From NCBI GenBank assembly GCA_965153355.1, contig OZ231127.1, positions 71,052,001 through 71,116,000 of the forward strand: 64,000 bases of DNA. Reading direction: 5' to 3'. Each line of letters begins with the position of its first letter. The stretch's first letter is position 1. Under the pieces are notes generated by a model that did no database searches, had not been told where the DNA came from, and saw only the letters and a list, made by a program, of their open reading frames with translations. Below are positions 43,913 through 56,136 of this stretch, piece after piece. Position numbers and translations under genes: made by a program. The DNA is from Flaccisagitta enflata (Eukaryota; Chaetognatha; Sagittoidea; Aphragmophora).

Positions 43913-43919
43913 TGGTTGT

Positions 43920-44508
43920 TGGTTTTGTTGCCTGGTCGTTCTAGTTACTTGTTTTTTGTTTTTGTTTGTTGTTTTTGCTTTTGTTACAGCTGTTGTTGTC
44001 CTTTAGATGGTGTCCTATAACTGTTGTTATTGTTGCTCTTTGGATGGATTCGAATTTCACCTTTTCCATTCTTTTGAAATTTCCATCATTCTATTTCTAA
44101 CTCTTTCAAGTCAAACTCATTCCATTGCACAAAGTCTGCCTTTATCTGTCGATCTCGCAGTTTGTCGGTCTGTCTGTCTTTCTGTCTGTCGGTCCGTTTT
44201 CTTTCTTACTGGTTTTCTGTATGTCTGTCTGTCTGTCCTCTCTCTCTCTCTCTCTCTCTCTCCAAATTCTTTGATTCCTCTTTTTATCTACCTCTCTCTC
44301 TCTTTTTTTTTCTCTCCCGCCTCACGCACGTGTCCTTTCTCTTCTCCTTTTCTTGTCTGCTTTCTCCTCTCTTTTCTCTTCTTCCTCCCCCTTCCCTCCC
44401 CTCTTGTTAATATTTCCCTCCCACCATCACTACAATCCGGCACTTTGGTCCCATCTACGTCGTCTCATCCTCCTCCTCCTCCTCTTCCTCTTCCTCTTCC
44501 TCTTCCGC

Positions 44509-44588
<80 letters not shown>

Positions 44589-45062
44589 TCTTCCTTTCAC
44601 TTCTTTTTTTTCCTCCTTTATATTGTGCCTCTATCTCTCTCGCTTTGACTCCCTGGCATGGATTTCGTTGCTTTTATGTATATATTTTGCGTATTGCTTT
44701 GTCTGTCTCTTTCTGTATTCTTAATCCTTATCGGACATTGCCCAGTTCCGTAAGTCTGTAAGTCCGTGAGTTTGTCTTTCTGTCTGTCTGTCTGTCTGTC
44801 TGTTCGTCTTTCTTTCAGCCTGTCTCTATCTCACTATTTTCTCCTCTTTCTATTCCCCCTCCTTTTCCTCCTGTCTCCCAGCTATTTCTACATGCATGGC
44901 AATTACGTCTTTATCTGAGTCTATCTTTTCCTTTTCTCTATCATATATCTAGTTCCTATCCACCAACAACTAATTTGCCCATATCTGTGATTGTTTGCTG
45001 TCTCATTTTTTCTTTCATTTTTTTTTCTTTCCTTTTCTTTTTTTCTTTCCTCTTTCTCTCTT

Positions 45063-45105
<43 letters not shown>

Positions 45106-45260
45106 ATTTTCTGTTTGTAACTCATCTTTCCCCCACTCTGCTTTTGACTATCATCCTCATATCTTTATCCATCTCACTCCATATAAATCGCCTTCAATTT
45201 CCTTCCACCAGTTCGTTTATATTGTTTTGTTTCTTTAAACATCTTGTCTTCTCTTTTTGT
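43920..45260 (+). repeat. Pyrimidine-rich stretch with (CT)n runs
   Basis: (CTGT)n at 44170 and 44780, (CT)n at 44514-44583 and 45066-45104. No gene supported. Confidence 0.85.
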
Positions 45261-45474
45261 TTTTTTAAGTCGCGTGCACGCGACTCTACAACCCGCTTTG
45301 TCCGTCCATCTGTCGGTCCGTCGGTCGGTCCATCAAACTTTATTTTTTTTTTTTTTGGCATTTATGGGTGGTTTTTGCAATACTGCTCCTGCCCAAATGC
45401 ATGGATAATGTTTTTCACCACAGCCCCTGCCCACCAGCACGCGACTAAGGTAGCCGTGTATCCGGCCTTGTTTT
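45261..45474 (-). mobile_element. HT element, subfamily A
   Basis: GTCGCGTGCACGCGAC, TCTACAACCCGCTTTGTCCG, GGTCCGTCGGTCGGTCC, CTGCTCCTGCCCAAATGCAT, CAGCCCCTGCCCACCAGCAC and GTGTATCCGGCCTTGTTTT. Confidence 0.85.
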
Positions 45475-45540
45475 CCTTTCTTGTGGCTCGGTCTTTTGTT
45501 TAGAACATTCTGTCGCGCAATTTTGACGTTTTATGTGTGT

Positions 45541-45642
45541 ATCTATACGCAATCGCGCCCGTCCATCATTTTCATTTGGTTTGTTGGTCGGTCATGCAAA
45601 TGTTGAGCGGCGCACTTATTGGCCCACTTGGCCTTGTTTTTT
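45541..45642 (-). mobile_element. HT element, subfamily D
   Basis: TTTGGTTTGTTGGTCGGTCA, GAGCGGCGCACTTATTGGCC and CACTTGGCCTTGTTTTTT. The hairpin is degraded. Confidence 0.5.
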
Positions 45643-45984
45643 AAACAAGTCAAACAAATATAAATAAACTTTCTTTGATCACTCTAAATTTGCCGCTCCA
45701 AGTATCGATGTTTGCAAGGTTTTTACTTCATTCCGTTGAGACAATACAGAGTACAAAAAATAATGAAGATTTATAATGTTTCCTTCGCTTGAAATATATT
45801 CATCTTCCGTTTATTCCACGCATCAAGTTTCCAACAGGGTTCTATGAAGAGGCTAACACCTGTCATAGATAACCATTTGTTACTCAATAACCATCTGCAA
45901 AATAAGAAAAAGCGTGATAGCTTCTTCCACAGCATTATGCAGATAAGTGGATTAAAGAGGTCGGCGATATAAACGGAACATGGA

Positions 45985-46062
45985 TAAAATTTGAAATTTG
46001 TCCCATATGGGGTAAGAAAAACGAGGAGAAATCCTTAACTTTTTCTATGTGAAGCACCCAAA
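45985..46062. repeat. Single terminus of the 1993-2686 foldback family
   Basis: CTTAACTTTTTCTATGTGAA + GCACCCAA matches the right end of that element. No left partner found nearby. Confidence 0.5.
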
Positions 46063-46063
46063 C

Positions 46064-46155
46064 CTTGAATCCATTGTCTAAATTCTCCCCCTTGTCATCT
46101 AAAAGCTGTTTCCGTCCGTCATGCGGCAGCCAATCCCTTAGTCTGGCAATCGTCA
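46064..46155 (-). CDS. Candidate exon, unassigned
   Basis: 92 nt between a very good acceptor (TTTATTTTTGTTCTTAG/TG) and a donor (TTCAAG/GTTTGG). Thirty codons are open in one frame: TIARLRDWLPHDGRKQLLDD and then KGENLDNGFK. Base composition is less AT-rich than its surroundings. It is on the same strand as, and far upstream of, the SMYD4-like exons, so it could be an N-terminal exon of that gene, but I see no family motif. The donor sits exactly where a foldback terminus (the same end as element 1993-2686) begins. Confidence 0.3.
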
Positions 46156-46451
46156 CTAAGAACAAAAATAAAGCTCCTTACAGAGATTTCCTTTCTCTTC
46201 TAACGGCCAAGAACATCTTTTGTTTTTATTTTCTTAGGACTTTGTGTGGTTCCAACAACTTTTGTTTCTCCCTTTCGCCTTCCTAGAGATTCTCTCCACT
46301 TAAAAAATTCAAGAGGAAAGATAACTTTTCTGCTTCTGCTTCGGTCTTCACTCTCATTCTCTCTTTCTTCTTATAATTTGCGTGTGTTTGGGCTTTCGGC
46401 CTTGAAAAAAAAAAAAAGCAAAAACCCAATGGAATTTAAAGCAGTCAGATC

Positions 46452-46454
<3 letters not shown>

Positions 46455-46501
<47 letters not shown>

Positions 46502-46540
46502 CTCTCTCTCTCATTCTCGCTCTCTCTCTCTCTCTCCCTC
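46455..46540 (+). repeat. (CT)n microsatellite
   Basis: CT with CATT interruptions. The following 46560-47130 is AT-rich with no supported gene. Confidence 0.95.
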
Positions 46541-47137
46541 CCAGATAACGTCCGACTTCACCATTTTGTTGAATCAAATCACAAGATTTGATGATATCAC
46601 AAAATTTATCACGGAATCTATTTTTGAATGATCAATTCTTGAATCTGGTAAAATCCTTGTTGTCAAAGTACCATGAACAGCAGACAGACAAGCAATGGCA
46701 ACATTCTCCGACCATGACCAAAGGAGATATGATACAGGGGTACAGGGATACTGGGGAAAGTATTAAGACTGTATATTCAAATGATGTAATAACAGGAACA
46801 ACCAAAGTTAGCTGGTGGTCTGAGATTACCCGACATTTGTTATTCAACGGAAGAAAATATTCTTGACCAATTTTGTTCACGTTACGATACAAATAATCAA
46901 TTCTTGAAAATTACAGTTGAGTCCATTTTTTTCAGCGTTGGTCATATAAATTAGGCTAAAAAATAATAGATCTAACCAAAAAATTGTAAATGATGAAAGG
47001 AATTTGGTTAAAATGTTAGAAGTCATAACTGACAAAAAATGAGCACAGATGCAAATATTCAACTAAAATACTTTTTTTTGTGTAATTCCGATAGAAAACG
47101 ATCAATTATATTATTCTATTGCTTAAATTAGTCAAAA

Positions 47138-47325
47138 ATTGCTGCTACGCGACTCAACTCCCCACTTTGTCCGTCCGTTGGTCTCATATTACTTTTTATT
47201 TTTTCGGCGTTCATGGGCAATTTTTGCATTACTACTCCTGCTCAAATGCATGGTTAGCTTTTTTTATAACTGCTCCTGCCCATCCGCACGCAACTTGGGT
47301 AGCCGTGTATCTGGACTTATTTCTT
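47138..47325 (-). mobile_element. HT element, subfamily A
   Basis: Hairpin reduced to GCTGCTACGCGAC; CCGTCCGTTGG, TTTTCGGCGTTCATGGGCA, CTGCTCCTGCCCATCCGCAC and GTAGCCGTGTATCTGGACTT. Confidence 0.7.
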
Positions 47326-47329
47326 TGTA

Positions 47330-48480
47330 GAATAGTAAAGTCAAGTATTTTCTGACGATAGATTATTTTTTCTGATGTTGCATCATTTTGACTCCGTTAC
47401 TCTCGGAGCCGTTGTAGTGGAGTGTAAATGTATATGCAATATGTTTTGTTTGTGTTGGCACAATCTTGTTCATCATTCATCAATCATTTGTCTCCCCTTC
47501 TCATTGTTTGTTTCTTCTGCATTTTACCTGTTTCCTTTAGTATCTGCACCTCATCTATCTGCATGTCACGATGACATCGTCATTTATCTTGGTTATTCAG
47601 CGTTTTTGTTTCTATCTGCCCATCGATATATCTGTATAAATCTATAAATGCTACGGAAGAACAAAGGAGAGGAAACTTTTTCTTTTTAAAGACATGAAAA
47701 GGAAAAAAACCGCTAAAATCTTTGTATTTGGAGCGCTCAAAAAATATCTTATTTCCGTCGACATCAACTGTTTTTTTTCCCCAGTGCGTCAGTCTTTCAA
47801 TATTATTCTCTCTCACTCTACGGTTTTCCTACTTCACTTCTCGACGCGACAGAAAAGTAATAAAAAAAATGATAAGAAATTCAAAGGGGAAAATTGCTTA
47901 CGCCCTAAAAATGTCGAAAAAATGAAATAACGAGAAAAAAGAAAAAATATCGAAGAAAAGAAAAAATATTGAAAAATGAACATTTGATCTCACGATGGAA
48001 AATTCTCTGCACTGCTGCTCCCCGAAGAAGAAAAGGAACAAAGAAAAACAAAATCCTGCATTTTATGCCATTACATGAGTTGAGGAGGAAAAAAGGCGAA
48101 GAAGAAGTGGAGCAACAAGATGACAAGAAACTTTGACGTACACTTGTCCTTTTTATGGCAAACTCATTTTATTCTTTCACAGATTATGCAAAAACGTAAA
48201 AAAACGTTTTAGAAGTAAGAAACATCTAAGAAGTAGTTTAACCGATGGACTTATTGACCCAGAAACTTTCACAATTAGCGAATTTGTCTTTTCCTATTCT
48301 TTAGCTTCAACCGAAAAAAAACTATCTAAAATGTTTGTATCTGATTGAAAGGTAACAAGAACTACATCACTCAGAAGACTGACTAAAATACCTATGCGGC
48401 TATGCTTTGGCCTGGTGAAGCCTACTTTTCCACTAAAATATCTAAATAGCAAAAGAATATGAAAGTAAAATAGTCGCAAA
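47330..48480. other. AT-rich non-coding stretch
   Basis: Several short frames (e.g. minus 47816-47580) show no family motif. No repeat terminus recognised. Confidence 0.4.
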
Positions 48481-48485
48481 AGCGT

Positions 48486-48775
48486 CAGGTTGTCAGCGGT
48501 ACCCGTGCCCTGCTTAAGTAATTTGTGTTTGAAGTTGATAGAGGGAGCAGGGCAGTGGCCCCAAAGGGGCTTATGCTTCCACACATATGGAGAATTTTCT
48601 CCTTCTCCAAAAAGGCAAGGGGGGGGGCAGAGAAGAAGAAAAAGAAAAAGAAAAAGAAAAAGAAAAAGAAAAAGAAAAACAAAAAAAGAGACAAAAAAAA
48701 AGAGGAGGTACATATTCCTCCATATGTGTAAAAGCATAGACCCCTTCGGGGCCACTGCCCCTCCTCCCCCCCCCC
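48486..48775. mobile_element. GGCAGYGGCCCC foldback family copy
   Basis: GTCAGCGGTACCCGTGCCCT, GGCAGTGGCCCCAAAGGGG, then an (AAAAAG)n core, mirrored by GACCCCTTCGGGGCCACTGC on the right. The CACATATGGAGAATTTT arm pairs with its complement near 48720. Confidence 0.65.
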
Positions 48776-48949
48776 CCAAAAAAAGAGAAAAAGTGGGGAA
48801 AAAGTTAAAAAATGATATGAAAAAAGAGGAAGTAATAGGATTGAAACGGGGTTTTACCAGTTATGAAAAAAGATGACGCATTTCGCTGCTCGGCCACGGT
48901 TTTTGACACGCAACGATATTAATGACTTTTTTCCCGACTGCGACAACGA

Positions 48950-49380
48950 CGGGGAACACATGCAATGTGCACGCTCTGTTGCTTTTCAAGGGACTGACAT
49001 AGAAAAAAACAAACAATGTGCACGCTCTGTTGCTCTGTAAAGGACTGACATGGAATACAATCTATGTTCACGTACACGTCGTGTTGCTTTCAAAGAACTG
49101 ACATGGCATGCTTTGTCGCTCTTCAAAGAACTGTAATTTATGCACAGGCTCTATTGCTCTGCAAAGCACTGACATAGGCGAACACAATCTACGTGTGCGC
49201 TCTTTTGCTATGCAAAGAACTAACATGGAACACCATCAATGTGTACATTGTGTCGCTCTGCAAGGAACTAACATTGAAACAATTCTACAACCAACCGACC
49301 GACCAACCAAGTACATGAAACGTGGTTTCTCTATTGCTTTGCGAGACACTAACATGGAACACATGCACACTCTGTAAAAA
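48950..49380 (+). repeat. Degenerate tandem repeat, ~45-50-bp unit
   Basis: Units share GTGCACGCTCTGTTGCTCTG and AAGGACTGACATGGAA, about eight copies, quite diverged. Confidence 0.7.
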
Positions 49381-49399
49381 AATGCCTGCAGCATGCAGC

Positions 49400-50960
49400 A
49401 CAGTATTTCTCTGAAAACAAGCATAATGATTTGCACTCGACTCGACTATGAAGCATGAGGAAACAACTCTTAAAGCCAAAATTTTGAAGTATAACTGTGC
49501 AGTGTGTTATTGAGAATGAAATTTTAGATGAAAGAATGTTTTTTCTCTCATGCAATATTTGCTCAAGTGTAAAAAAGGCGTCAGTCTTTCAAACAAAACA
49601 AACTGCCCTCACTTTGAGATGGAATCCACTTGAATGTGAGTGCCTAGTTTTTTAAGTTATGGTCATTCATAACTTACAGACCAAAATGTGACTTTTGACT
49701 TAGGATTTTAGCCTATGAAAAAAACATTCATATCATTTTGAGTGATTTGCAGGAAAAACTTCTCTTTGCCTCTCAATTGGTAAATCGGTATTTTTTAGCT
49801 TACTGCCCTAGTATACATAGCTAAATATATATACATACATACAAATATATATACATACATACCTAAATGGTCCAAATGGCCATCATTTATAGTCTGTTCA
49901 TGGAACTGCAAACGAAGAGGTCCTATACCCAATTTAGGTAGCTGTGTATAGACAACCTAGTCTTGCTTGTGAACTTACTCAGCAACACATATCATATTCT
50001 TACACAAAAGAAAATATTATGGTTTGTGCTATCAGTTTGTAAAACTTCAACCCAATGCGAGCACTTGAACAATAAACACGCTTGATGACGGAAACAGAAT
50101 GAAGCCAAGTTTGGGAGTCAAACACAAGCACTTGCGCTCACCTGATGTCAACTTAAATATCATCTGATATTAACTCAAACGTCACCTGATGTCAACTCAA
50201 ATGTCACTCTGACACACGTGACGGGCATTGTTGAGCGCCGATTTATCACTTAACAGTGAAGTCCACACTCGACAAACAAGAAACAGATACAAAATGGTAG
50301 GAAAAAGTGCCACCGTCTTCTAAGTGAGAAATTAAAGATAAACCAAAGCCGAGGTAGACTTCGCATCTTAATAATTACTAACAAATGACAAGTGCCATCA
50401 CCTTGGGCTGAGTAAGTGACTTGTTGTTGCTTTGCAATAAGATTTGGTCAAAAACTCGGTAGACTCCGCGTCTTTGATGTTCCAAAAATGGAAAAACGCT
50501 TCCAGGAAAACCAAATCAAACACTGTAATTGAGTTTTATCACCAGCAAGGAAAAAAAAAAGACAAGATCAACAGACGTCCAATTGATGCGTGCTCTATAT
50601 CATTTAGGATATTAAGGTAAAATAAGAAAAAACGATTTGAATGTCATAATGTATACATACCACGCTCTCCCTATACTTTCCCCGGCCGATCATCTCACCT
50701 TAAAGCCGTGAAAAGATGATATAAAAAAAGAAAAAAAAAAGAGAGAACCCCGCTATTGTTCCTCTCAGCATCAAAATATGATTCTAAGACGATCTCTCTC
50801 TATCTTTCTCCCCGTCGCATTGGTCGGCAAAAAGTAATTCACCGCAACATGAAAAATTTCCACCATCCAAGAAAGTTTAAAAAATAAATATGAAAATGCT
50901 CACGTTGCAAGGCAAAGGGGAATTTTATTTACCATACCTGAAGGAATGGGAATAAACATG
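49400..50960. other. AT-rich stretch with small repeats, no gene seen
   Basis: CACCTGATGTCAACTCAAA repeats three times at 50140-50210. CGAGGTAGACTTCGCATCTT (50350) recurs diverged at 50457. No coherent exon found. Confidence 0.5.
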
Positions 50961-50971
50961 AAGCAACATTA

Positions 50972-50973
<2 letters not shown>

Positions 50974-51046
<73 letters not shown>

Positions 51047-51191
51047 GGCGCAACATTGCCACTGGGGAATAACAGCGTAGCCATACAGACTCAATCGTGT
51101 ACAAAACACGTGCTATTTGTGTCTCCCTGTCTCTGTCTCTGTCTCAGTTGTTACTCTTACCAATTCATCAGTTTGTCTGTCTCTCTCTCTG

Positions 51192-51275
<84 letters not shown>
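50974..51275 (+). repeat. (GA)n then (CT)n microsatellites
   Basis: GA at 50974-51045 and CT at 51190-51275: complementary runs about 150 bp apart that could pair. Confidence 0.95.
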
Positions 51276-51277
<2 letters not shown>

Positions 51278-51611
51278 GCTCTCTCTTGTTCGTCCCACTT
51301 CCATTTTTGTGTGTCAAAATTAATCCCATTTCCGATTGTTGGTTTTTGTTGGTTTTGTTGGTTTTATTGGATGCCTGTGCAAAAAAAAAAAAGTCTTCTT
51401 TATTGAAAGACCAAAAAATCGATTAAGTTTCAATTTTCAAATGTTGGCGACGCAGTGAATTATGAATTAACAAACCCAATTGGGAAACGATGCGTCTCTG
51501 CGTGATTGACTTTGACGTTAGGCATGTGAGATATATGGATATATGCGCTTAAAATGCTGTAGAACAAACCCAGTATTGAAAATAGCAGATTTTTGATATT
51601 TTAAAAAATGG

Positions 51612-51700
51612 CGTGACCGACATACAGATGGATGGACGGACCGAGTGACGGATGGACGGATAGATGGACAGACGGGCGGGAGGACAGACCCTTTGAAAAG
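51612..51700 (+). mobile_element. HT element fragment
   Basis: GACCGACATACAGATGGATG, GGACGGATAGATGGACAGAC and AGACCCTTTGAAAAGAC: tract plus decayed end. Confidence 0.35.
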
Positions 51701-51851
51701 ACATTCATGACTTCCGATAAAACTACTTTAAACATGAATTCTAAATCCTTGTCTCAATAGCTTTTGATGGGCCATTCAGTTTAAGGTTGAGTAACTAGCC
51801 TTATATCACATCACAATTCTGGGGCTCTTTTCTGATATAACTAGGATGCTT

Positions 51852-52540
51852 TTTAGTCGCGTGCTACGCGACTCTACACCCCGCTATGCCGGTCGGTTGG
51901 TTGGTTGGTTGGTCAGTTTGTTGGTCGGTCGGTCGGTCCCCTTTTGGGCAGCGGCCCCGAAGGGGTCGATGACCTATGCTTTCACACCTATGGGGAATTT
52001 TCTTCTACTTCTTCGTACACCCCTCCCTCCAGCCTCAAGGCCCATATCTCAGCCTGGTGGCCCATATCCCAGCCACGAGACCCAAATCCCAGTCTTGAGG
52101 CCCAAATCCCATCCTCAAGGCCCAAATCCCACCCTCAAGGGCCAAATCCCAACCCCAAGGCCCAGATTCCAGTCTCAAGGGATTTGAGCCTCAAGACTGG
52201 GATTTGGGCCTCGAGGCTGGCATATGGGCCTCCAGGCTGAGATATGGGCCTGGAGGCTAGGGGGAGGGGGGTGCGGAGGGGGAGAAGAAGGAAGAGGAGG
52301 AGGAGGAGGAGAAAATCCCCAATATGAGTGAAAGCATAGGTCATCAACTTCAACCACAACCTACTTAAGCAGGGCACGGGTACCGCTGACCATCTAAAGC
52401 TTTTGCGACTATTTACTTTTTCGGCGTTTTTTTATTTTTTTTGAGCCTACTGCCCCTGCCCAAATAGCCTGGTGACCTTCTCCAGCACTGCTCCTGCCCA
52501 CCCGATCACGACTGGGGTAGCCGTGTATCCGGCCTTGTTA
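51852..52540 (-). mobile_element. HT element, subfamily A, split by a foldback
   Basis: The left part has GTCGCGTGCTACGCGAC and GGTTGGTTGGTTGGTTGGTC. The right part resumes at about 52415 with ACTTTTTCGGCG, CTGCCCCTGCCCAAATAGCC and GTGTATCCGGCCTTGTT. Confidence 0.8.
51943..52405. mobile_element. Foldback with GGCAGCGGCCCC arm and CCCAAATCCCA repeats
   Basis: AGCCTCAAGGCCCATATCTC repeats to 52180, then their complements to 52260. Outer arms GGGGAATTTTCTTCTAC / GGAGAAAATCCCC and GACCTATGCTTTCAC / GTGAAAGCATAGGTC. Inserted in the HT element 51852-52540. Confidence 0.7.
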
Positions 52541-52583
52541 AACAACAACAACAACAACAACAACACAAACAAAAACAACAACT

Positions 52584-52647
<64 letters not shown>

Positions 52648-52650
52648 ATA
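52540..52650 (+). repeat. (AAC)n microsatellite
   Basis: About 105 bp AAC, starting at the 5' end of the HT element. Confidence 0.95.
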
Positions 52651-52697
52651 AAAAAAACACCAGCTTCAAAAATTGTCTAAAAAAAAAGAAGAAAAAT

Positions 52698-52895
52698 TGT
52701 GCGTGCAAGCAACTCTATCCTGCTAAGCCATTCTGCTAATTGATCCACCTCCGAGTCCATTGGTCAGTCAGTCAAACACTGAATTGTTTTAGCGCAGATT
52801 ATTCTTCACCATTGTTCTTGTTTGAATTTCCTTCGTTTCCTTACTCATCACTGCTCCTGCAAACCCGCATAAGGATAACGGGCCTCGTTTTCATC
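52698..52895 (-). mobile_element. HT element, diverged
   Basis: GTGCGTGCAAGCAACTCTAT, TCCATTGGTCAGTCAGTC, CTGCTCCTGCAAACCCGCAT and GGGCCTCGTTTTC. Confidence 0.5.
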
Positions 52896-53454
52896 TCAGA
52901 TTTCAGTCGAGAATGCTGGAAAAATAGAAGACTGGGCCTAGAGATTGGATCATTTTTCTGGATCATTCATAATTCAATAGACCATTCATCAAATTATCAC
53001 TTATCGGACTTCTTCACTCTAGCCAATCCTACATCATCGAATGTGATACAAGATACTCACGATAGGGCGGTCGAAAATCCACCTTTGTAGAATTCAATTA
53101 AGCTCATAATGGAAATGTGTGCTCCATATTAAGCAAACAAATATCCTAGCGGAAAATATTTAGGGCTAAATCATTTATCAAAGGATTCAATGGGATCTTT
53201 TCATTTTTCCACCCATTTATTTCCTTCCCCATGATATGCAACAATATACAGGCCTAAGCCCATAATAACACGAATAGGAATAGAAATGGGCTAGTCAATC
53301 AACCTGCCTTAATCCACTAGAGAAAGAGTCCCTTGATTCTGCCCACAAGTTGTGAGAGAGAAAGACTTCTAAGAAACATCACCGGAAAAAGAAAACATGA
53401 CATGTTTGAAGAAAGTGGGTGATATCAGGCGGAAGAATCAAGAAACAAGGAACG

Positions 53455-53644
<190 letters not shown>

Positions 53645-53735
53645 TATATCGGTTTGACATTAGTCATAACAAGAAAGAAAGAGAAAGAGTGATGCTTAGC
53701 CACGTCAAAAACAGACTCGAGACTTCACGACAAAG

Positions 53736-53790
53736 AAAAACTAATCATAAAGGCCTTAGTTGCTCAAAGGTACCCAATGCTCCTCAGTGA
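53736..53790 (+). repeat. Left 55-bp direct repeat flanking a truncated HT element
   Basis: Identical to 53921-53975: starts AAAAACTAATCATAAAGGCC and ends AATGCTCCTCAGTGA. Confidence 0.95.
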
Positions 53791-53925
53791 TCATTTGGGT
53801 GGGAACTGTGAGGCCAAAGACCGCAAAAACCCCAAAAAAGTAAAGTGTGACGGACGGACGGACCGACGGACCGACCGACGGACCGACAAAGCGGGGTGTA
53901 GAGTCGCGTAGCACGCGACTAAAAA
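53791..53925 (+). mobile_element. 5'-truncated HT element, subfamily A, with target duplication
   Basis: Begins in the middle of the consensus (CATTTGGGTGGGAACTGTGA), keeps AAAAAAGTAAAGTGTGACGG, the GACC tract, ACAAAGCGGGGTGTAGAGTC and hairpin GTCGCGTAGCACGCGAC, and ends TAAAAA. The GGCCGG end is absent. Flanked by 55-bp direct repeats. Confidence 0.9.
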
Positions 53926-53975
53926 CTAATCATAAAGGCCTTAGTTGCTCAAAGGTACCCAATGCTCCTCAGTGA
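53921..53975 (+). repeat. Right 55-bp direct repeat
   Basis: Exact copy of 53736-53790; its first five A overlap the element's A-run. Confidence 0.95.
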
Positions 53976-54038
53976 AAATCTATATGAGTTGTGATGGCTA
54001 GAGAAGTTTTGTCCTAAAAGAGCTAGAGGCAGTAACTC

Positions 54039-54173
54039 ATTTTTAGTCGCGTGCTACGCGACTCTACACCTTGCCGTGTCGGTACGTCGGTAACAAATAT
54101 TTCTAAATTACGAGCAGTTCAGCGCCTGCCCAACCATCCGCGACTGTATGCCGTGTATCCGGCCTTGTTTTCT
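54039..54173 (-). mobile_element. HT element, subfamily B, short
   Basis: GTCGCGTGCTACGCGAC, CTCTACACCTTGCCGTGTCG, AAATTACGAGCAGTTC, GCCCAACCATCCGCGACTG and CCGTGTATCCGGCCTTGTTT. Confidence 0.8.
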
Positions 54174-54342
54174 ATCAAGATTTGTCTCTTATGTTTTAGC
54201 TTAAACATAAGAAAAATTAAGCACAGGTCATCAGCTTTTAGGAGCCCGCTGCCCCCGAAAAGAGGGGGGGGGAACTGTGGGTCTATTCTATTTGCCCGCC
54301 TGTGTGTTATACATTGATAGTTTGTGTATTTGTCATTCACAC

Positions 54343-54460
54343 ATCTTTAGTCGCGTTTTAGAGCATTTCGAGCTCACTTCTTCGGCCAAAGGCCCAAGTG
54401 ATCTGCCCTATCACTGCCCCTGTCCACCCGCACGCGACTGGGCTATCCGTGTATCCGTGT
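54343..54460 (-). mobile_element. HT element, internally deleted
   Basis: TTTAGTCGCG at the left, CACTGCCCCTGTCCACCCGC, ACGCGACTGGGCTATCCGTG. The final GGCCTTG is lost. Confidence 0.5.
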
Positions 54461-55033
54461 GTTAAATGTCGATAGAAAACAGGACTGTCTATGAAGGTTG
54501 GACAACAATACTACTCCACACTATATTAAGGACAAGAGCCTCTGGAGCTCTCAATGATGTTTAATCCGGACCCATCACAACTATCCTTAAAATTTCTGAA
54601 TGATTTTCTATGAATTGAATTCTCTGAATTTATATGTTATTACACCTTCAGCTTTACAAATAAGCTCTTAGTTAGTAAGAGCGCTCAGTCTAGAGCTTTG
54701 CATGCGCTCAATCATCCGGTTTTCAGAATGCGAAATATTAGACAGGAGCATACATTAAAATCTTGTGCAATAGTTTCAGACAAAAGCAAACGCAGCGGGG
54801 ACCAGCGGTGGAGCGCCACTGCAGCAACAGTAACAGCAACAGCGGCAGCAGCAGTCAAGTGCAGAATGTATTGGACACCAAAACTTTAATTTGGGTAAAA
54901 CCAGAGAAAATCGAAAATCCATGCATCTCCTTAACGTGTGCTCTCCTTTTCCACCATTTCTCCATTTAATGAAATTCGGCTTCTGCTTCTTCTTCGCTCA
55001 AATGGTTTCCTCCTCTCATTTTTCTCTTCCTGT

Positions 55034-55276
55034 TCTTCTTCTTCTTCTCCTTCTTCTTCTTCTTCTTCTTCTTCTTCTTCTTCTTCTTCTTCTTCTTCTT
55101 CTTCTTCTTCTTCTTCTTCTTCTTCTTCTTCTCCTTTTTCTTCTTCTTCTTCATCTACTTCTTCTTCTACTTCCACTTATACTTCTTTGTTTTTGTTTTG
55201 TTTTGATTTGATTTGATTTGATTTGATTTGATTTGATTTGATTAGATTTGATGTGATTTGATTTGATTTGATTTGT

Positions 55277-55290
<14 letters not shown>
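55034..55290 (+). repeat. (CTT)n and (GATTT)n microsatellites
   Basis: CTT at 55034-55160, GATTT/GTTTT pentamers at 55198-55310. Open frames on both strands are artefacts. Confidence 0.95.
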
Positions 55291-55311
<21 letters not shown>

Positions 55312-55703
55312 CTTCTTCTTCTTTTTCTTCTTCTTCTTCTTCTTCCTCTTCCTCTTCCTCCTCAACTTCTTCTTCTTTTTCTACTTTCTCCCTCCCGCTC
55401 CTTCTTTTTCTATCTTCTTTCTCTTTTTTCTTCCTCCATGATTTCTCAAGCGTTTTTTTACTGATGGATTTGTGATAGTTTTTCTTTGACGCTCATCGTT
55501 TATCACAGACGTTCATTGATGCAAGAGTTCAGAGGAAATTTTCTCCTTACTTCATTCTTGACTTTTTCTCGCAATTTTTCTTTTTTTTCTTTTTTTGTTT
55601 GTTTGTTTGTTTGTTTGTTTCTCTTTTCAATTCTCTCTTTCCCTACGTGTCTCTTTCTAAATTAGTTCATACTTGCATGTTTATAATTTTTTCTTAATTT
55701 TTT

Positions 55704-55940
<237 letters not shown>

Positions 55941-56136
55941 TGACGATTTTTCTCGTAGTCTATAAGCCACGTTCGGGTCGATGTTGCGTCAGTAAGTCAG
56001 CCCACGGGGCGTCAGATGGTCCATTGGTTCTTTTTCAATGTTCACTGCCTCTGTTCATCCTAGGCGCGTGCTAGTTCTCTTTTGATCCTTTAATTCGATA
56101 GCACAAAGAAGACGCATCATAGTACCGTGGAGTTGC

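Noticed and set aside
46588-46866. 92-codon plus-strand frame
   Set aside because: No motif, no splice context, overlapped by an equally long minus frame.
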